DNA of 64,000 bases, from NCBI RefSeq assembly GCF_900101785.1, contig NZ_LT629688.1, positions 4,154,001 to 4,218,000 on the forward strand. Reading direction: 5' to 3'. This document shows positions 46,961-54,788 of the stretch, in pieces (position 1 is the stretch's first letter; the number at the start of each line of letters is the position of its first letter). This DNA comes from Auraticoccus monumenti (GTDB lineage Bacteria > Actinomycetota > Actinomycetes > Propionibacteriales > Propionibacteriaceae). The translations under genes were made by a program, and so were the position numbers. The notes below the pieces were generated by a model. The model was given only the letters and a program-made list of their open reading frames with translations, ran no database searches and was not told the DNA's origin.

Positions 46961-48886
46961 GTGACCACCGACCCCGCCCCCCGCGTCCTCCCTGCCGGCA
47001 CCTGGCCCTCCCCGGTCAGCGCCGAGGTCCTCTCCCGCTCGGTCTCCTTCGCCGACCTGGTCAGCGCCGGGGACCACCTGCTGTGGACCCGCACCGACCC
47101 CACCAGCGGCGCGATGCGGCTGCACCGCTGGGACCCCTCCGACGGGGTGCGCGCCCTCGGCGACCTGGACGTCCGCAGCCGGGTGCACGAGTACGGCGGC
47201 GGAGCGGTGGTCACCGGCCCCTCCCCCGACGGCTCGGCCCTGGTGGTCGACACCGCGGCCCAGCGGCTGCACCGGGTCGGACCCGACGGCAGCAGCGAGC
47301 CGGTGACCCCGGAGACCGGGGCCACGGTCCGCTGGGCCGTAGGGCACCGCCTCGACGGGTCCCGGCTGGTGGTGGTCCGCGAGACCCACGACGGCGGCAG
47401 CGCGCTGGAGGTCCGCAACGAGCTGGTGCTGCTGGACGCCGCCGACGGCACCCAGCACGTGCTGGTCGGTGACCGGGACTTCGTGGCCGCACCCCGGGTC
47501 GGACCCGACGGCTGGCTGGCCTGGCTCGCGTGGGACCACCCCGACATGCCCTGGGACGGCGCCGCGCTGTGGGCCGGGCGGCTCGAGGGCACCGCTCTGG
47601 TCGACGTCCGGCGGGTGGCCGGCGGCGACGGCTCGGCGGTCAGCGAGGCGGCCTGGTGGGGCGCTGACCTGCTGCTGACCGAGGACTCGTCGGGCTTCTG
47701 GGAGCTGCAGCACCACGACCTGACCACCGGCCGCACCACCGCCCTGACCGACGGGGGCGCCGACCTCGGCCACCCGCGCTGGGTGCTCGGCGGGGACGCC
47801 CTCGCCGTGCTGGGCGACACCGTGGTCGCCGTCCGCACCCGGGAGGCCAGCAGCGACCTGGTACGGATCGACCTGCACCGCGGCGGGGACGGGGTGGCCG
47901 TCGAGGTCCACGACTGGCCGACCGCCACCGGCCAGGTCTGGGAGCTGGTGGTGCACGAGGGCGCCGTGGTCACCCGCGAGGTGGACCCCGACGGCCGCCA
48001 GGCCCTGCGCCGGCGCGGGCTGGACGGCTCGCTCACCCCCCTGGACGAGCTGGAGCCGGTGACCTCCCGGCCCGGCGACCTGGGCGAGGTCGTCCCGGTC
48101 GCGGTCGGCGAGGGCGGGGAGCGCACCCACGCCTTCCTGCACCTGCCGGCCAACGCCGACGCCACCACCCCCGAGGGCACCGCTCCCCCGCTGGTGGTGT
48201 TCCTGCACGGCGGCCCCACCAGCCACACGCTGCCGGTGCGCTCCTCGGCCATCGCCTTCTGGACCACCCGCGGCTTCGCCGTCGCCGACGTCAACTACCG
48301 CGGCTCCACCGGGTTCGGGCGCGACTACCGCAACGCCATGCGCGGCCGCTGGGGCGAGATCGAGGTGGCGGACGTGATCGCGGTGGCCACCGAGCTGGGC
48401 CGCCGTGGCCTGGTGGACGCCGACCGGATGGCCGTCCGCGGCGGCAGCGCCGGCGGGTTCACCGTGCTGGCGGTGCTGACCAGCGAGCAGCACCCCTTCG
48501 CCTGCGGCACGTCCTTCTTCGGGGTGGCCGACCTCGCGGCGCTGGCCGCCGACACCCACAAGTTCGAGTCCCGCTACCTGGACCGGATGGTCGGCCCGCT
48601 GCCCGAGGCGGCCGAGCTGTACCGGGAGCGCTCCCCGCTGACCCACGTGGACCGGCTGTCGGTGCCGCTGCTGGTGCTGCAGGGCCTGGAGGACCACGTG
48701 GTGCCCCCGGAGCAGTCCGAGGTCGTCGTGGCCGCCGCCCGCGAGAAGGGGCTGCTGCACGACTACCTCACCTTCCCCGGGGAGGGTCACGGCTTCCGCA
48801 AGCCGGAGAACGTGGCGGCCTGGCACGAGGCCGAGCTGTCCTTCTACCGGCAGGTGCTGCGGCTGGACGAGGGTGCCTCCGGCTGA
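46961..48886 (+). CDS. S9-family (prolyl oligopeptidase-type) serine peptidase
   Basis: This 641-residue cytoplasmic peptidase starts with GTG at 46961. The first 370 or so residues are a beta-propeller (repeated GPDG/DLTTGRTTALTDG-type blades); the rest is an alpha/beta-hydrolase domain. FLHGGPTSH forms the oxyanion region, and the triad is Ser in GGSAGG near residue 495, Asp in GLEDHVVP near 577 and His in GEGHGF near 609. It resembles acylaminoacyl peptidases. No signal peptide is seen. It may share a transcript with tetR, 33 bases upstream. Confidence 0.92.
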   Translation: MTTDPAPRVLPAGTWPSPVSAEVLSRSVSFADLVSAGDHLLWTRTDPTSGAMRLHRWDPSDGVRALGDLDVRSRVHEYGGGAVVTGPSPDGSALVVDTAAQRLHRVGPDGSSEPVTPETGATVRWAVGHRLDGSRLVVVRETHDGGSALEVRNELVLLDAADGTQHVLVGDRDFVAAPRVGPDGWLAWLAWDHPDMPWDGAALWAGRLEGTALVDVRRVAGGDGSAVSEAAWWGADLLLTEDSSGFWELQHHDLTTGRTTALTDGGADLGHPRWVLGGDALAVLGDTVVAVRTREASSDLVRIDLHRGGDGVAVEVHDWPTATGQVWELVVHEGAVVTREVDPDGRQALRRRGLDGSLTPLDELEPVTSRPGDLGEVVPVAVGEGGERTHAFLHLPANADATTPEGTAPPLVVFLHGGPTSHTLPVRSSAIAFWTTRGFAVADVNYRGSTGFGRDYRNAMRGRWGEIEVADVIAVATELGRRGLVDADRMAVRGGSAGGFTVLAVLTSEQHPFACGTSFFGVADLAALAADTHKFESRYLDRMVGPLPEAAELYRERSPLTHVDRLSVPLLVLQGLEDHVVPPEQSEVVVAAAREKGLLHDYLTFPGEGHGFRKPENVAAWHEAELSFYRQVLRLDEGASG

Positions 48887-48892
48887 GCCCGG

Positions 48893-49204
48893 CTACGCCT
48901 CGCCGCGGGGCCGGTTGGTGCCCACCAGCTCCCAGTCGTCGTAGGCGGTCGGCTCGTCCACGGCCCGGCTGAGCAGCGGCACCACGACCATCTTGGACTC
49001 CAGCCCGTTGAGCGCCCGGCGGTAGGAGCCGACGTCGGCCCACCGGGTGGTGATGGTCCACAGCGTCGGCTCGTCGAGGTTGCGGGCCAGGTCCACCCCG
49101 AGGAACCCCGGTCGCGCCCGGAGCACGTCGACGGCCCGGTGCGCACCCTCGAGGAACTCCGGCACCTCCGGCTCCTCCACCCGGAAGCGGGTCAGCACGA
49201 TCAC
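48893..49204 (-). CDS. antibiotic biosynthesis monooxygenase (ABM)-fold protein
   Basis: This 103-residue protein starts with GTG at 49204, overlapping the upstream dehydrogenase stop (GTGA). The sequence VIVLTRFRVEEPEVPEFLEGAHRAVDVLRARPGFLGVDLARN followed by WTITTRWADVGSYRRAL is the ABM dimeric alpha+beta-barrel pattern; members degrade haem or oxidise quinone-like compounds, or have no known activity. Translational coupling to a mannitol-dehydrogenase-family enzyme is unusual and gives no clear role. It converges with the peptidase gene, with six bases between them. Confidence 0.82.
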   Translation of the reverse strand: MIVLTRFRVEEPEVPEFLEGAHRAVDVLRARPGFLGVDLARNLDEPTLWTITTRWADVGSYRRALNGLESKMVVVPLLSRAVDEPTAYDDWELVGTNRPRGEA

Positions 49205-50673
49205 GCGCTGACCGCCTCGACACAGGCCCGGGCGCCCTGCTCGGCCAGCCGCCGGCGGGCGTCCAGGTAGCCGTCGAGCACCTGCTCGTCCTCGGCCAGG
49301 TCGCCGAAGACCGCCCGGAGCCGCAGGAACGCACCCGGCTCGTCGGCCTCGCGGGCCACCGCGGCCCGGAGCTCCTCCAGCCGCAGGTCGGTGGGCTCGA
49401 TCGAGCCCCCGGCGTCGGTGCGTCCCTCCAGGTAGCGGCTCCAGGCGGCCAGCACCAGCACCGGACGGGAGACGTCGGCCCCGGCGGCCAGCCGGTGCCG
49501 CAGCACCGGCAGCAGGAACTTGGGGATCCGGTCGGAGGAGTCGGTGGCCAGCCGGGCCAGGGTGTCCTCGACCGCCTCGTTGCCGAAGCGCTCGATCAGC
49601 TCCTCGCAGTAGCGGTCCAGGTCGACCCCGGGCACCGGCAGCAGGGTGGGGAGCGCGTCGGTGTGCATGTAGCGCAGCAGGAAGCGAGCGAACAGGGGGT
49701 CCTGCCCGACCTCGTGGACGAGGGTGGCGCCGGCCAGCACGCCCAGGTGGCTCATCGCCTGGTGCGAGGCGTTGAGCAGCCGGAGCTTCATCAGCTCGTA
49801 GGGCTCGACGTCGTCGACCAGCTGGACGCCGACCTCCTCCAGTGCCGGGCGGCCGGCGGTGAAGTGGTCCTCCAGCACCCACTGGGTGAAGGCCTCCGAC
49901 TGCACCGGCCAGCCGTCCTCGATGCCGTGCTCCTCGGCCACCGAGCGGCGGACCGCGTCCGTGGTGGCCGGGGTGATCCGGTCCACCATCGAGCTGGGGA
50001 AGGCGACCTCGGACTCGATCCAGCGGGCCAGGTCGGGGTCGGAGCGCTCGGCGAAGGAGACCACCGCACGCCGGCAGACGTCCCCGTTGCCCTGGATGTT
50101 GTCGCAGGAGACGACGGTGAAGGGCACCGCGCCGGCCTCGCGCCGGGCCCGCAGCCCCGCGGTGATGAAGCCGAGCACGCTCTGCGGAGGACGTCCGGGG
50201 TCCGCGAGGTCGCCCAGGGTCCCCTCGTCGCGGGGATCGAACTCGCCGGTGTCGTCGCTGATCGAGTAGCCGCCCTCGGTGATGGTCAGCGACACGATGC
50301 GGGTGGCGGGGTCGGCCAGCCGGGCCAGCACCGCGGCGGGGTCGTCGGGGGCGTGCAGGAGGGTGACGATCGAGCCGACGACACGGGCCTCGGAGCTGCC
50401 GTCCGGCGCCCTCGTGACCAGGGTGTAGAGGTGGTCCTGGGCGGCGAGCACGTCACGCAGGGCCGCGTCACGGGGCAGCACCCCGACCCCGCAGATTCCC
50501 CAGTCGTCGGCACCCCCGGCGGACAGCAGCCGGTCCAGGTACATGGCCTGGTGGGCGCGGTGGAAGGCGCCCACGCCGAAGTGCACGACGCCGGCAGTGA
50601 TCGGGCGCTCCCGGTAGGTCGGGACCACCACCCCGCTCAGCGAGCCCAACGCGTGCTGGTCCAGATGGGTCAT
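49201..50673 (-). CDS. mannitol dehydrogenase-family NAD-dependent polyol dehydrogenase
   Basis: This 490-residue long-chain dehydrogenase oxidises a sugar alcohol (mannitol, arabitol or fructuronate-type) to its keto form. GVVHFGVGAFHRAHQAMYLDRLL is the N-terminal NAD-binding region; TITEGGYS and SCDNIQGNG follow. KLRLLNASHQAMSHLG contains the catalytic Lys-Asn-His set. The ATG at 50673 has a GAGGAG ribosome site. The exact substrate cannot be fixed from sequence, and no PTS or ABC sugar transporter lies nearby. The ABM protein follows with overlap. Confidence 0.9.
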   Translation of the reverse strand: MTHLDQHALGSLSGVVVPTYRERPITAGVVHFGVGAFHRAHQAMYLDRLLSAGGADDWGICGVGVLPRDAALRDVLAAQDHLYTLVTRAPDGSSEARVVGSIVTLLHAPDDPAAVLARLADPATRIVSLTITEGGYSISDDTGEFDPRDEGTLGDLADPGRPPQSVLGFITAGLRARREAGAVPFTVVSCDNIQGNGDVCRRAVVSFAERSDPDLARWIESEVAFPSSMVDRITPATTDAVRRSVAEEHGIEDGWPVQSEAFTQWVLEDHFTAGRPALEEVGVQLVDDVEPYELMKLRLLNASHQAMSHLGVLAGATLVHEVGQDPLFARFLLRYMHTDALPTLLPVPGVDLDRYCEELIERFGNEAVEDTLARLATDSSDRIPKFLLPVLRHRLAAGADVSRPVLVLAAWSRYLEGRTDAGGSIEPTDLRLEELRAAVAREADEPGAFLRLRAVFGDLAEDEQVLDGYLDARRRLAEQGARACVEAVSA

Positions 50674-50745
50674 GGTCGCTCCTCGGCGTCGTCGGCAGGC
50701 CGCGCCCACCCTACGACCCCGGCGGCACCGTGGTCCCGCGCGGAT

Positions 50746-50782
50746 TTGACCCGCTTGCCCGCGTGATCAAGAATGATTCTCA
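50746..50782 (+). promoter_or_regulatory. znu promoter with Zur-like box over the start codon
   Basis: TTGACC (50746-50751) and AAGAAT (50769-50774) are 17 bases apart, and the ATG at 50782 follows 7 bases after the -10. The box at 50768-50782 (CAAGAATGATTCTCA) matches the actinobacterial Zur consensus as I recall it, TGAAAATGATTTTCA, at 11 of 15 positions with an intact AATGATT core. Zn-loaded Zur bound here would cover the -10 and start. Confidence 0.65.
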
Positions 50783-51747
50783 TGTCGAAGCCCCTGCGCG
50801 CACTCGGTGCCGCACTCTCCGTGCCAGTCCTCCTTCTGGCCACCGCGTGCGGGACCGGAGCGCAGCCGTCCGGCGACGAGCCTGGTCAGCTCACCATCGT
50901 CACGGCGTTCTACCCGTTCCAGTTCGTGTCCGAGCGCGTCGCAGGGGCCTCGGCGGAGGTCGTCAGCCTCACCACCCCCGGGGCCGACCCGCACGACCTG
51001 GAGCTCAGCCCCGGTCAGCTGATCGACATCTCCGAGGCCGACCTGGTGGTCTACCAGTCCGGTTTCCAGCCCGCGGTGGACGAGGCCGTCGCCCAGCAGG
51101 GCCCCGAGCACGTGATCGACGTCGCCCAGGTGGTGCGCCTGCAGCCCGTCCCCGAGCACGAGCACGGCGAGGAGGGGCACGAGGAGCACGAGGAGGAGGC
51201 GGGCGAGGAGGGGCACGACCACGGCGACACCGACCCGCACGCCTGGCTCGACCCCGAGAACATGCAGATGATCACCGAGGCCGTGGCCACCGAGCTGGCC
51301 GCCGTCTCCCCCGACGACGCCGCGGCGTTCCAGACCGAGGCCGACGAGCTGGTCGCTGACCTGGAGCAGCTGGACAGCGACTTCAGCGAGGGTCTGCAGA
51401 CCTGCGAGCGGCGCGAGTTCATCACCTCCCACGCGGCCTTCGGCTACCTGGCCACCCGCTACGACCTGACCCAGATCGGCATCAGCGGGATCAGCCCGGA
51501 CGCCGAGCCCTCGCCGGCCCGGCTGGCCGAGATCCACACCGAGGCCGAGGAGCACGGGGTCACCACGATCTTCACCGAGACCCTGGCCTCCCCCGCCCTG
51601 GCCGAGGCCGTGGCCGGGGACCTCGGGCTCAGGACCGACGTGCTGGACCCCCTCGAGGGTCTGAACGGCCAGTCGCGCGGCAGCGACTACATTGCCGTCC
51701 AGCAGGCCAACCTCGAGGCACTGCGCACCGCCGGCGGCTGCAGCTGA
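50782..51747 (+). CDS. znuA: zinc ABC transporter substrate-binding lipoprotein
   Basis: This 321-residue cluster-9 binding protein captures Zn outside the membrane for ZnuCB. It has a lipoprotein signal ending LLLATAC (Cys near residue 24). DPHDLELSPGQ near residue 70 and DPHAWLDPENM near 152 hold Zn-ligand histidines. Between them lies a His/Glu-rich loop (residues about 125-150), the hallmark of zinc rather than manganese specificity. The last ligand Asp is in the GSDYI region. I chose the ATG at 50782 over the one at 50773, because the -10 and Zur-like box place the transcript start there and no ribosome site is visible. It is first of znuA-znuC-znuB-zur. Confidence 0.93.
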   Translation: MSKPLRALGAALSVPVLLLATACGTGAQPSGDEPGQLTIVTAFYPFQFVSERVAGASAEVVSLTTPGADPHDLELSPGQLIDISEADLVVYQSGFQPAVDEAVAQQGPEHVIDVAQVVRLQPVPEHEHGEEGHEEHEEEAGEEGHDHGDTDPHAWLDPENMQMITEAVATELAAVSPDDAAAFQTEADELVADLEQLDSDFSEGLQTCERREFITSHAAFGYLATRYDLTQIGISGISPDAEPSPARLAEIHTEAEEHGVTTIFTETLASPALAEAVAGDLGLRTDVLDPLEGLNGQSRGSDYIAVQQANLEALRTAGGCS

Positions 51748-51761
51748 GGAAGGAGGGGCCT

Positions 51762-52598
51762 GTGCTGACGCACCCCGCGCCCCGTCCCCAGCCCACCGAG
51801 ACCACCAGCGTGGTCGAGGTCGCCGGTGTGACCGTCCGCCTGGGCGGCCAGCCGGTGCTGCACGACGTCTCGCTGCGCCAGCCCACCGGGAGCCTGCTGG
51901 CTCTGATGGGGGCCAACGGGTCGGGCAAGACGACGCTGGTCCGGGCGCTGCTCGGGCTGGTGCCGGTGGAGCACGGCTCGGTCTCGCTCTTCGGCACCCC
52001 GCTGCGACGCTTCCGCAGCTGGTCCTGGATCGGCTACGTGCCCCAGCGCTCCTCCCTCACCCTGCGCAACGCCACGGTGGGTGAGGTGGTGATGTCGGGG
52101 CGGCTCGGTCACCGTCGTCCCTTCAGCCTGCGCAGCCGCCGCGACCGCGAGCAGGTCGGCGCGGCGCTGGAGCGCGTCGGTCTGGCCGGCCGGGAGCGCG
52201 ACGAGATGACGCACCTCTCCGGTGGGCAGCAGCAGCGTGCCCTGATCGCCCGCGCGCTGGCCGCCGAGCCGCGGCTGCTGGTGATGGACGAGCCGCTGGC
52301 CGGGGTCGACGCCGCCAGCCAGCACGCCGTCGCGGACGTGCTGAGGGACCTGGTCGCCGAAGGCCTGAGCGCCATGGTCGTGCTGCACGAGCTGGGCCCG
52401 CTGGCCCCGCTGCTCGACCGCGCGGTCGTCCTCACCGAGGGCCGGGTCAGCCACGACGGCGCCGTCTCCGCGGTCGACTGCACTCCCGAGCACGAGATCC
52501 ACGAGACCTCGCCGCTGCGCGGGCTGACCTTCCTCGAGCACCCGGTCGACCCCGACCACCACCACGACGACCGCGTCCCGCGGGGAGGAGCGTCGTGA
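51762..52598 (+). CDS. znuC: zinc ABC transporter ATP-binding protein
   Basis: This 278-residue ATPase powers zinc import. It has Walker A GANGSGKT (residues 50-57), the signature LSGGQQQR and Walker B LLVMDEP, followed by the H-loop His in VLHELG. GTG at 51762 has an AAGGAGG ribosome site and lies 14 bases after znuA. The C-terminus is His/Asp-rich, possibly a minor metal-binding tail. It overlaps znuB by GTGA. Confidence 0.94.
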   Translation: MLTHPAPRPQPTETTSVVEVAGVTVRLGGQPVLHDVSLRQPTGSLLALMGANGSGKTTLVRALLGLVPVEHGSVSLFGTPLRRFRSWSWIGYVPQRSSLTLRNATVGEVVMSGRLGHRRPFSLRSRRDREQVGAALERVGLAGRERDEMTHLSGGQQQRALIARALAAEPRLLVMDEPLAGVDAASQHAVADVLRDLVAEGLSAMVVLHELGPLAPLLDRAVVLTEGRVSHDGAVSAVDCTPEHEIHETSPLRGLTFLEHPVDPDHHHDDRVPRGGAS

Positions 52599-53434
52599 TC
52601 GAGCTGCTGTCCTACGACTTCATGCGGCGCGCCCTGGTGGTGGCCCTGCTCACCGGGCTGATGGCGCCCTCGATCGGCACCTACGTGGTGCAGCGGCGGC
52701 TCAGCCTGCTGGGCGACGGTCTGGGACACATCGCGATCGCCGGTGTCGGGCTGGCCCTGCTCACCCAGACCTCGCCGCTGCCCGTGGCGATCGTGGTGGC
52801 CGTGCTGGGGGCGGTGCTGGTCGAGCTGCTGCGTCAGCGAGGTCGGGCCTCCGGGGACGTCGGGCTGGCCATCCTGTTCTACGGCGGGCTGGCCGCGGGG
52901 GTGCTGATGGCCGGCATCACCGGCGCCGGAGCAGGAGCCCTCTCCCAGTACCTGTTCGGCTCCCTGACCTCCCTCACCGACGGCGACGTCGTGGTGGTGG
53001 CGGTGCTGACCGCGGTGGTGCTGGTGCCGGCGGTCGGGCTCAGCCCCCAGCTCTTCGCCGTCTGCGCCGACGAGGACCACGCCCGGGTGCTGGGGCTGCC
53101 GGTCCGGACCCTGAACTTCCTGGTGGTGGTGCTCGCCGCGCTCGCGGTGACGGTCTCCATGCGCACCGTCGGGCTGCTGCTGGTGAGCGCCCTGATGGTC
53201 GTCCCGGTGGCCGCCTCCCAGGGCATCGTGCGCGGCTTCCGGGCCGGTCTCCTCGCCGCCATGGGCATCGGTGCGCTGGTCGCGGTCTCCGGCGCGGTGG
53301 GCAGCTTCTACGCCGACGTCGCCCCGGGCTCGCTGATCGTGCTGGTGGCCATCGCCGTCTTCATCGCCGTCTGGCCGCTGGCCTCGGTGCTGGAGCGACG
53401 ACGCCGCAGGGTCGTGGACGTAGGATCGGCGTGA
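52595..53434 (+). CDS. znuB: zinc ABC transporter permease
   Basis: This 279-residue integral membrane protein of the ABC-3 family forms the zinc channel with ZnuC. The family pattern is visible: MAPSIGTYVVQRRLSLLGDGLGHIAIAGVG in the first third, then multiple hydrophobic helices (about eight), and SALMVVPVAASQ near the end. The GTG start overlaps znuC and its stop overlaps zur, so the whole operon is translationally coupled. Confidence 0.94.
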   Translation: MIELLSYDFMRRALVVALLTGLMAPSIGTYVVQRRLSLLGDGLGHIAIAGVGLALLTQTSPLPVAIVVAVLGAVLVELLRQRGRASGDVGLAILFYGGLAAGVLMAGITGAGAGALSQYLFGSLTSLTDGDVVVVAVLTAVVLVPAVGLSPQLFAVCADEDHARVLGLPVRTLNFLVVVLAALAVTVSMRTVGLLLVSALMVVPVAASQGIVRGFRAGLLAAMGIGALVAVSGAVGSFYADVAPGSLIVLVAIAVFIAVWPLASVLERRRRRVVDVGSA

Positions 53435-53823
53435 TGACCAGCACCACGCCCCAGCGACGCACCCGGCAGCAGGCGGCCGTCGCCGACGCCCTCTCGCGCC
53501 TGGACGACTTCCGCAGCGCCCAGCAGATCCACTCGATGCTGCGTGACGGGGAGTCCCCCGTCGGCCTGGCCACCGTCTACCGCACCCTGCAGTCGATGGC
53601 CGACGCCGGCGCGGTGGACACCCTGCGCACCGACGACGGCGAGCTGCGCTACCGCCAGTGCTCCACCGGTCACCACCACCACCTGGTCTGCCGCAGCTGC
53701 GGTCGCACCGTCGAGGTGTCGGCGCCGGAGGTGGAGCGGTGGGCCGCCCGGGCCGCGGAGTCGAACGGGTTCCGGGACCTGCGCCACGACCTCGAGGTCT
53801 ACGGCACCTGCTCCGACTGCTGA
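53434..53823 (+). CDS. zur: zinc uptake regulator, Fur family
   Basis: This 129-residue repressor shuts down zinc import when Zn is sufficient. The N-terminal winged helix (RQQAAVADALSRLDDFRSAQQIHSMLRD ... GLATVYRTLQSMADAG) is followed by the dimerisation domain with GHHHHLVCRSCGRTVEV and a terminal CSDC: two CxxC pairs for the structural zinc and a His cluster for regulatory zinc. The ATG at 53434 overlaps the znuB stop; a GTG three bases upstream is an alternative. Being last in the znu operon, it is probably autoregulated through the Zur-like box at znuA. Confidence 0.94.
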   Translation: MTSTTPQRRTRQQAAVADALSRLDDFRSAQQIHSMLRDGESPVGLATVYRTLQSMADAGAVDTLRTDDGELRYRQCSTGHHHHLVCRSCGRTVEVSAPEVERWAARAAESNGFRDLRHDLEVYGTCSDC

Positions 53824-53828
53824 GGCAC

Positions 53829-53851
53829 GGGTCCCCCTGACCGAGGGGCCC
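53829..53851. terminator. hairpin between convergent zur and SDR genes
   Basis: GGGTCCC (53829-53835) pairs with GGGGCCC (53845-53851), with one G-U pair. It sits in the 31-base gap between convergent stops and could serve both strands. Confidence 0.5.
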
Positions 53852-53854
53852 GGC

Positions 53855-54751
53855 TCAGCCCAGCGGCCAGGTCGCCCCGGTCAGCCGCTCGGACTCCTGC
53901 CACAGCGCCGCCGCCAGCGCGGGGTCGCTGGCCAGGGCCGTCCGCCCGACCAGCGTCGGGTGCCCGCGGGACTCGAACATCCCGTCCGGTCCGACGTAGC
54001 TGCCTCCGGGCAGGTCCTGGGTGGCGGCGTAGAGCTGCGGCAGCGCGCCCTGCTCCTCGCTCTGGGCCACCACCCGCCGGACCAGCGCGCCCACCGCGGA
54101 CACCACCGGGTTGGCGAACCCGCGCTGCAGGTTCGTGGCGGAGTACCCGGGGTGCGCGGCCAGTGCCCGCACCGGTGAGCCGGCGGCCTGCAGCCGGCGC
54201 TGCAGCTCCAGGGTGAACAGCAGGTTGGCCAGCTTGGACTGCCCGTAGGCGCCCCAGGGCGAGTAGCGGCGTCGGGTCCAGCCGAGGTCGGTGAGGTCGA
54301 CCGAGCCGGTCCGGTGGGCCACCGAGGAGAGGGTCACGACGCGGTCGGTGACCTGGGGCAGCAGCCCGAGGGTGAGGGCGAAGTGACCCAGGTGGTTGGT
54401 GCCCAGCTGGGTCTCGAAGCCGTCGGCGGTGCGCCCCAGCGGGACCGCCATCACGCCGGCGTTGTTGACCAGCACGTCCACCGGACCGGGCAGGCCGGCG
54501 ACGAAGGCGCGGACCGAGGCCAGGTCGGCCAGGTCGAGCGCACGGACCTCCAGGCTGCCCCGCAGCCCCGGCTCGGCCGTCAGCTCGGCCAGCGTGCGCT
54601 CGCCCCTCGTCCCGTCCCGCGCGGTCAGCACGACGTGGGCCCCCGCCCGGGCCAGCTCGCGCGCGGTCACCCGACCCAGGCCGCTGGTGGCTCCGGTGAC
54701 GACGACGGTGCGCCCGGTCTGGTCGGGCAGGTCGGCTGCGGTCCACGGCAT
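53855..54751 (-). CDS. short-chain dehydrogenase/reductase
   Basis: This 298-residue NAD(P)-dependent oxidoreductase has the glycine-rich TGATSGLG (residues 19-26), LVNNAGVM, a TLSSVAH catalytic Ser and YGQSK catalytic Tyr-Lys. HPGYSATNLQ after the active site is typical of retinol-dehydrogenase-like/WWOX-type SDRs. The substrate is unknown. It is downstream of the M1 peptidase on the same strand (37-base gap) and convergent with zur. Confidence 0.9.
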   Translation of the reverse strand: MPWTAADLPDQTGRTVVVTGATSGLGRVTARELARAGAHVVLTARDGTRGERTLAELTAEPGLRGSLEVRALDLADLASVRAFVAGLPGPVDVLVNNAGVMAVPLGRTADGFETQLGTNHLGHFALTLGLLPQVTDRVVTLSSVAHRTGSVDLTDLGWTRRRYSPWGAYGQSKLANLLFTLELQRRLQAAGSPVRALAAHPGYSATNLQRGFANPVVSAVGALVRRVVAQSEEQGALPQLYAATQDLPGGSYVGPDGMFESRGHPTLVGRTALASDPALAAALWQESERLTGATWPLG

Positions 54752-54788
54752 GGCCCCAGCGTAGGTGGCACCCGCCAGCCGGCCCGGC

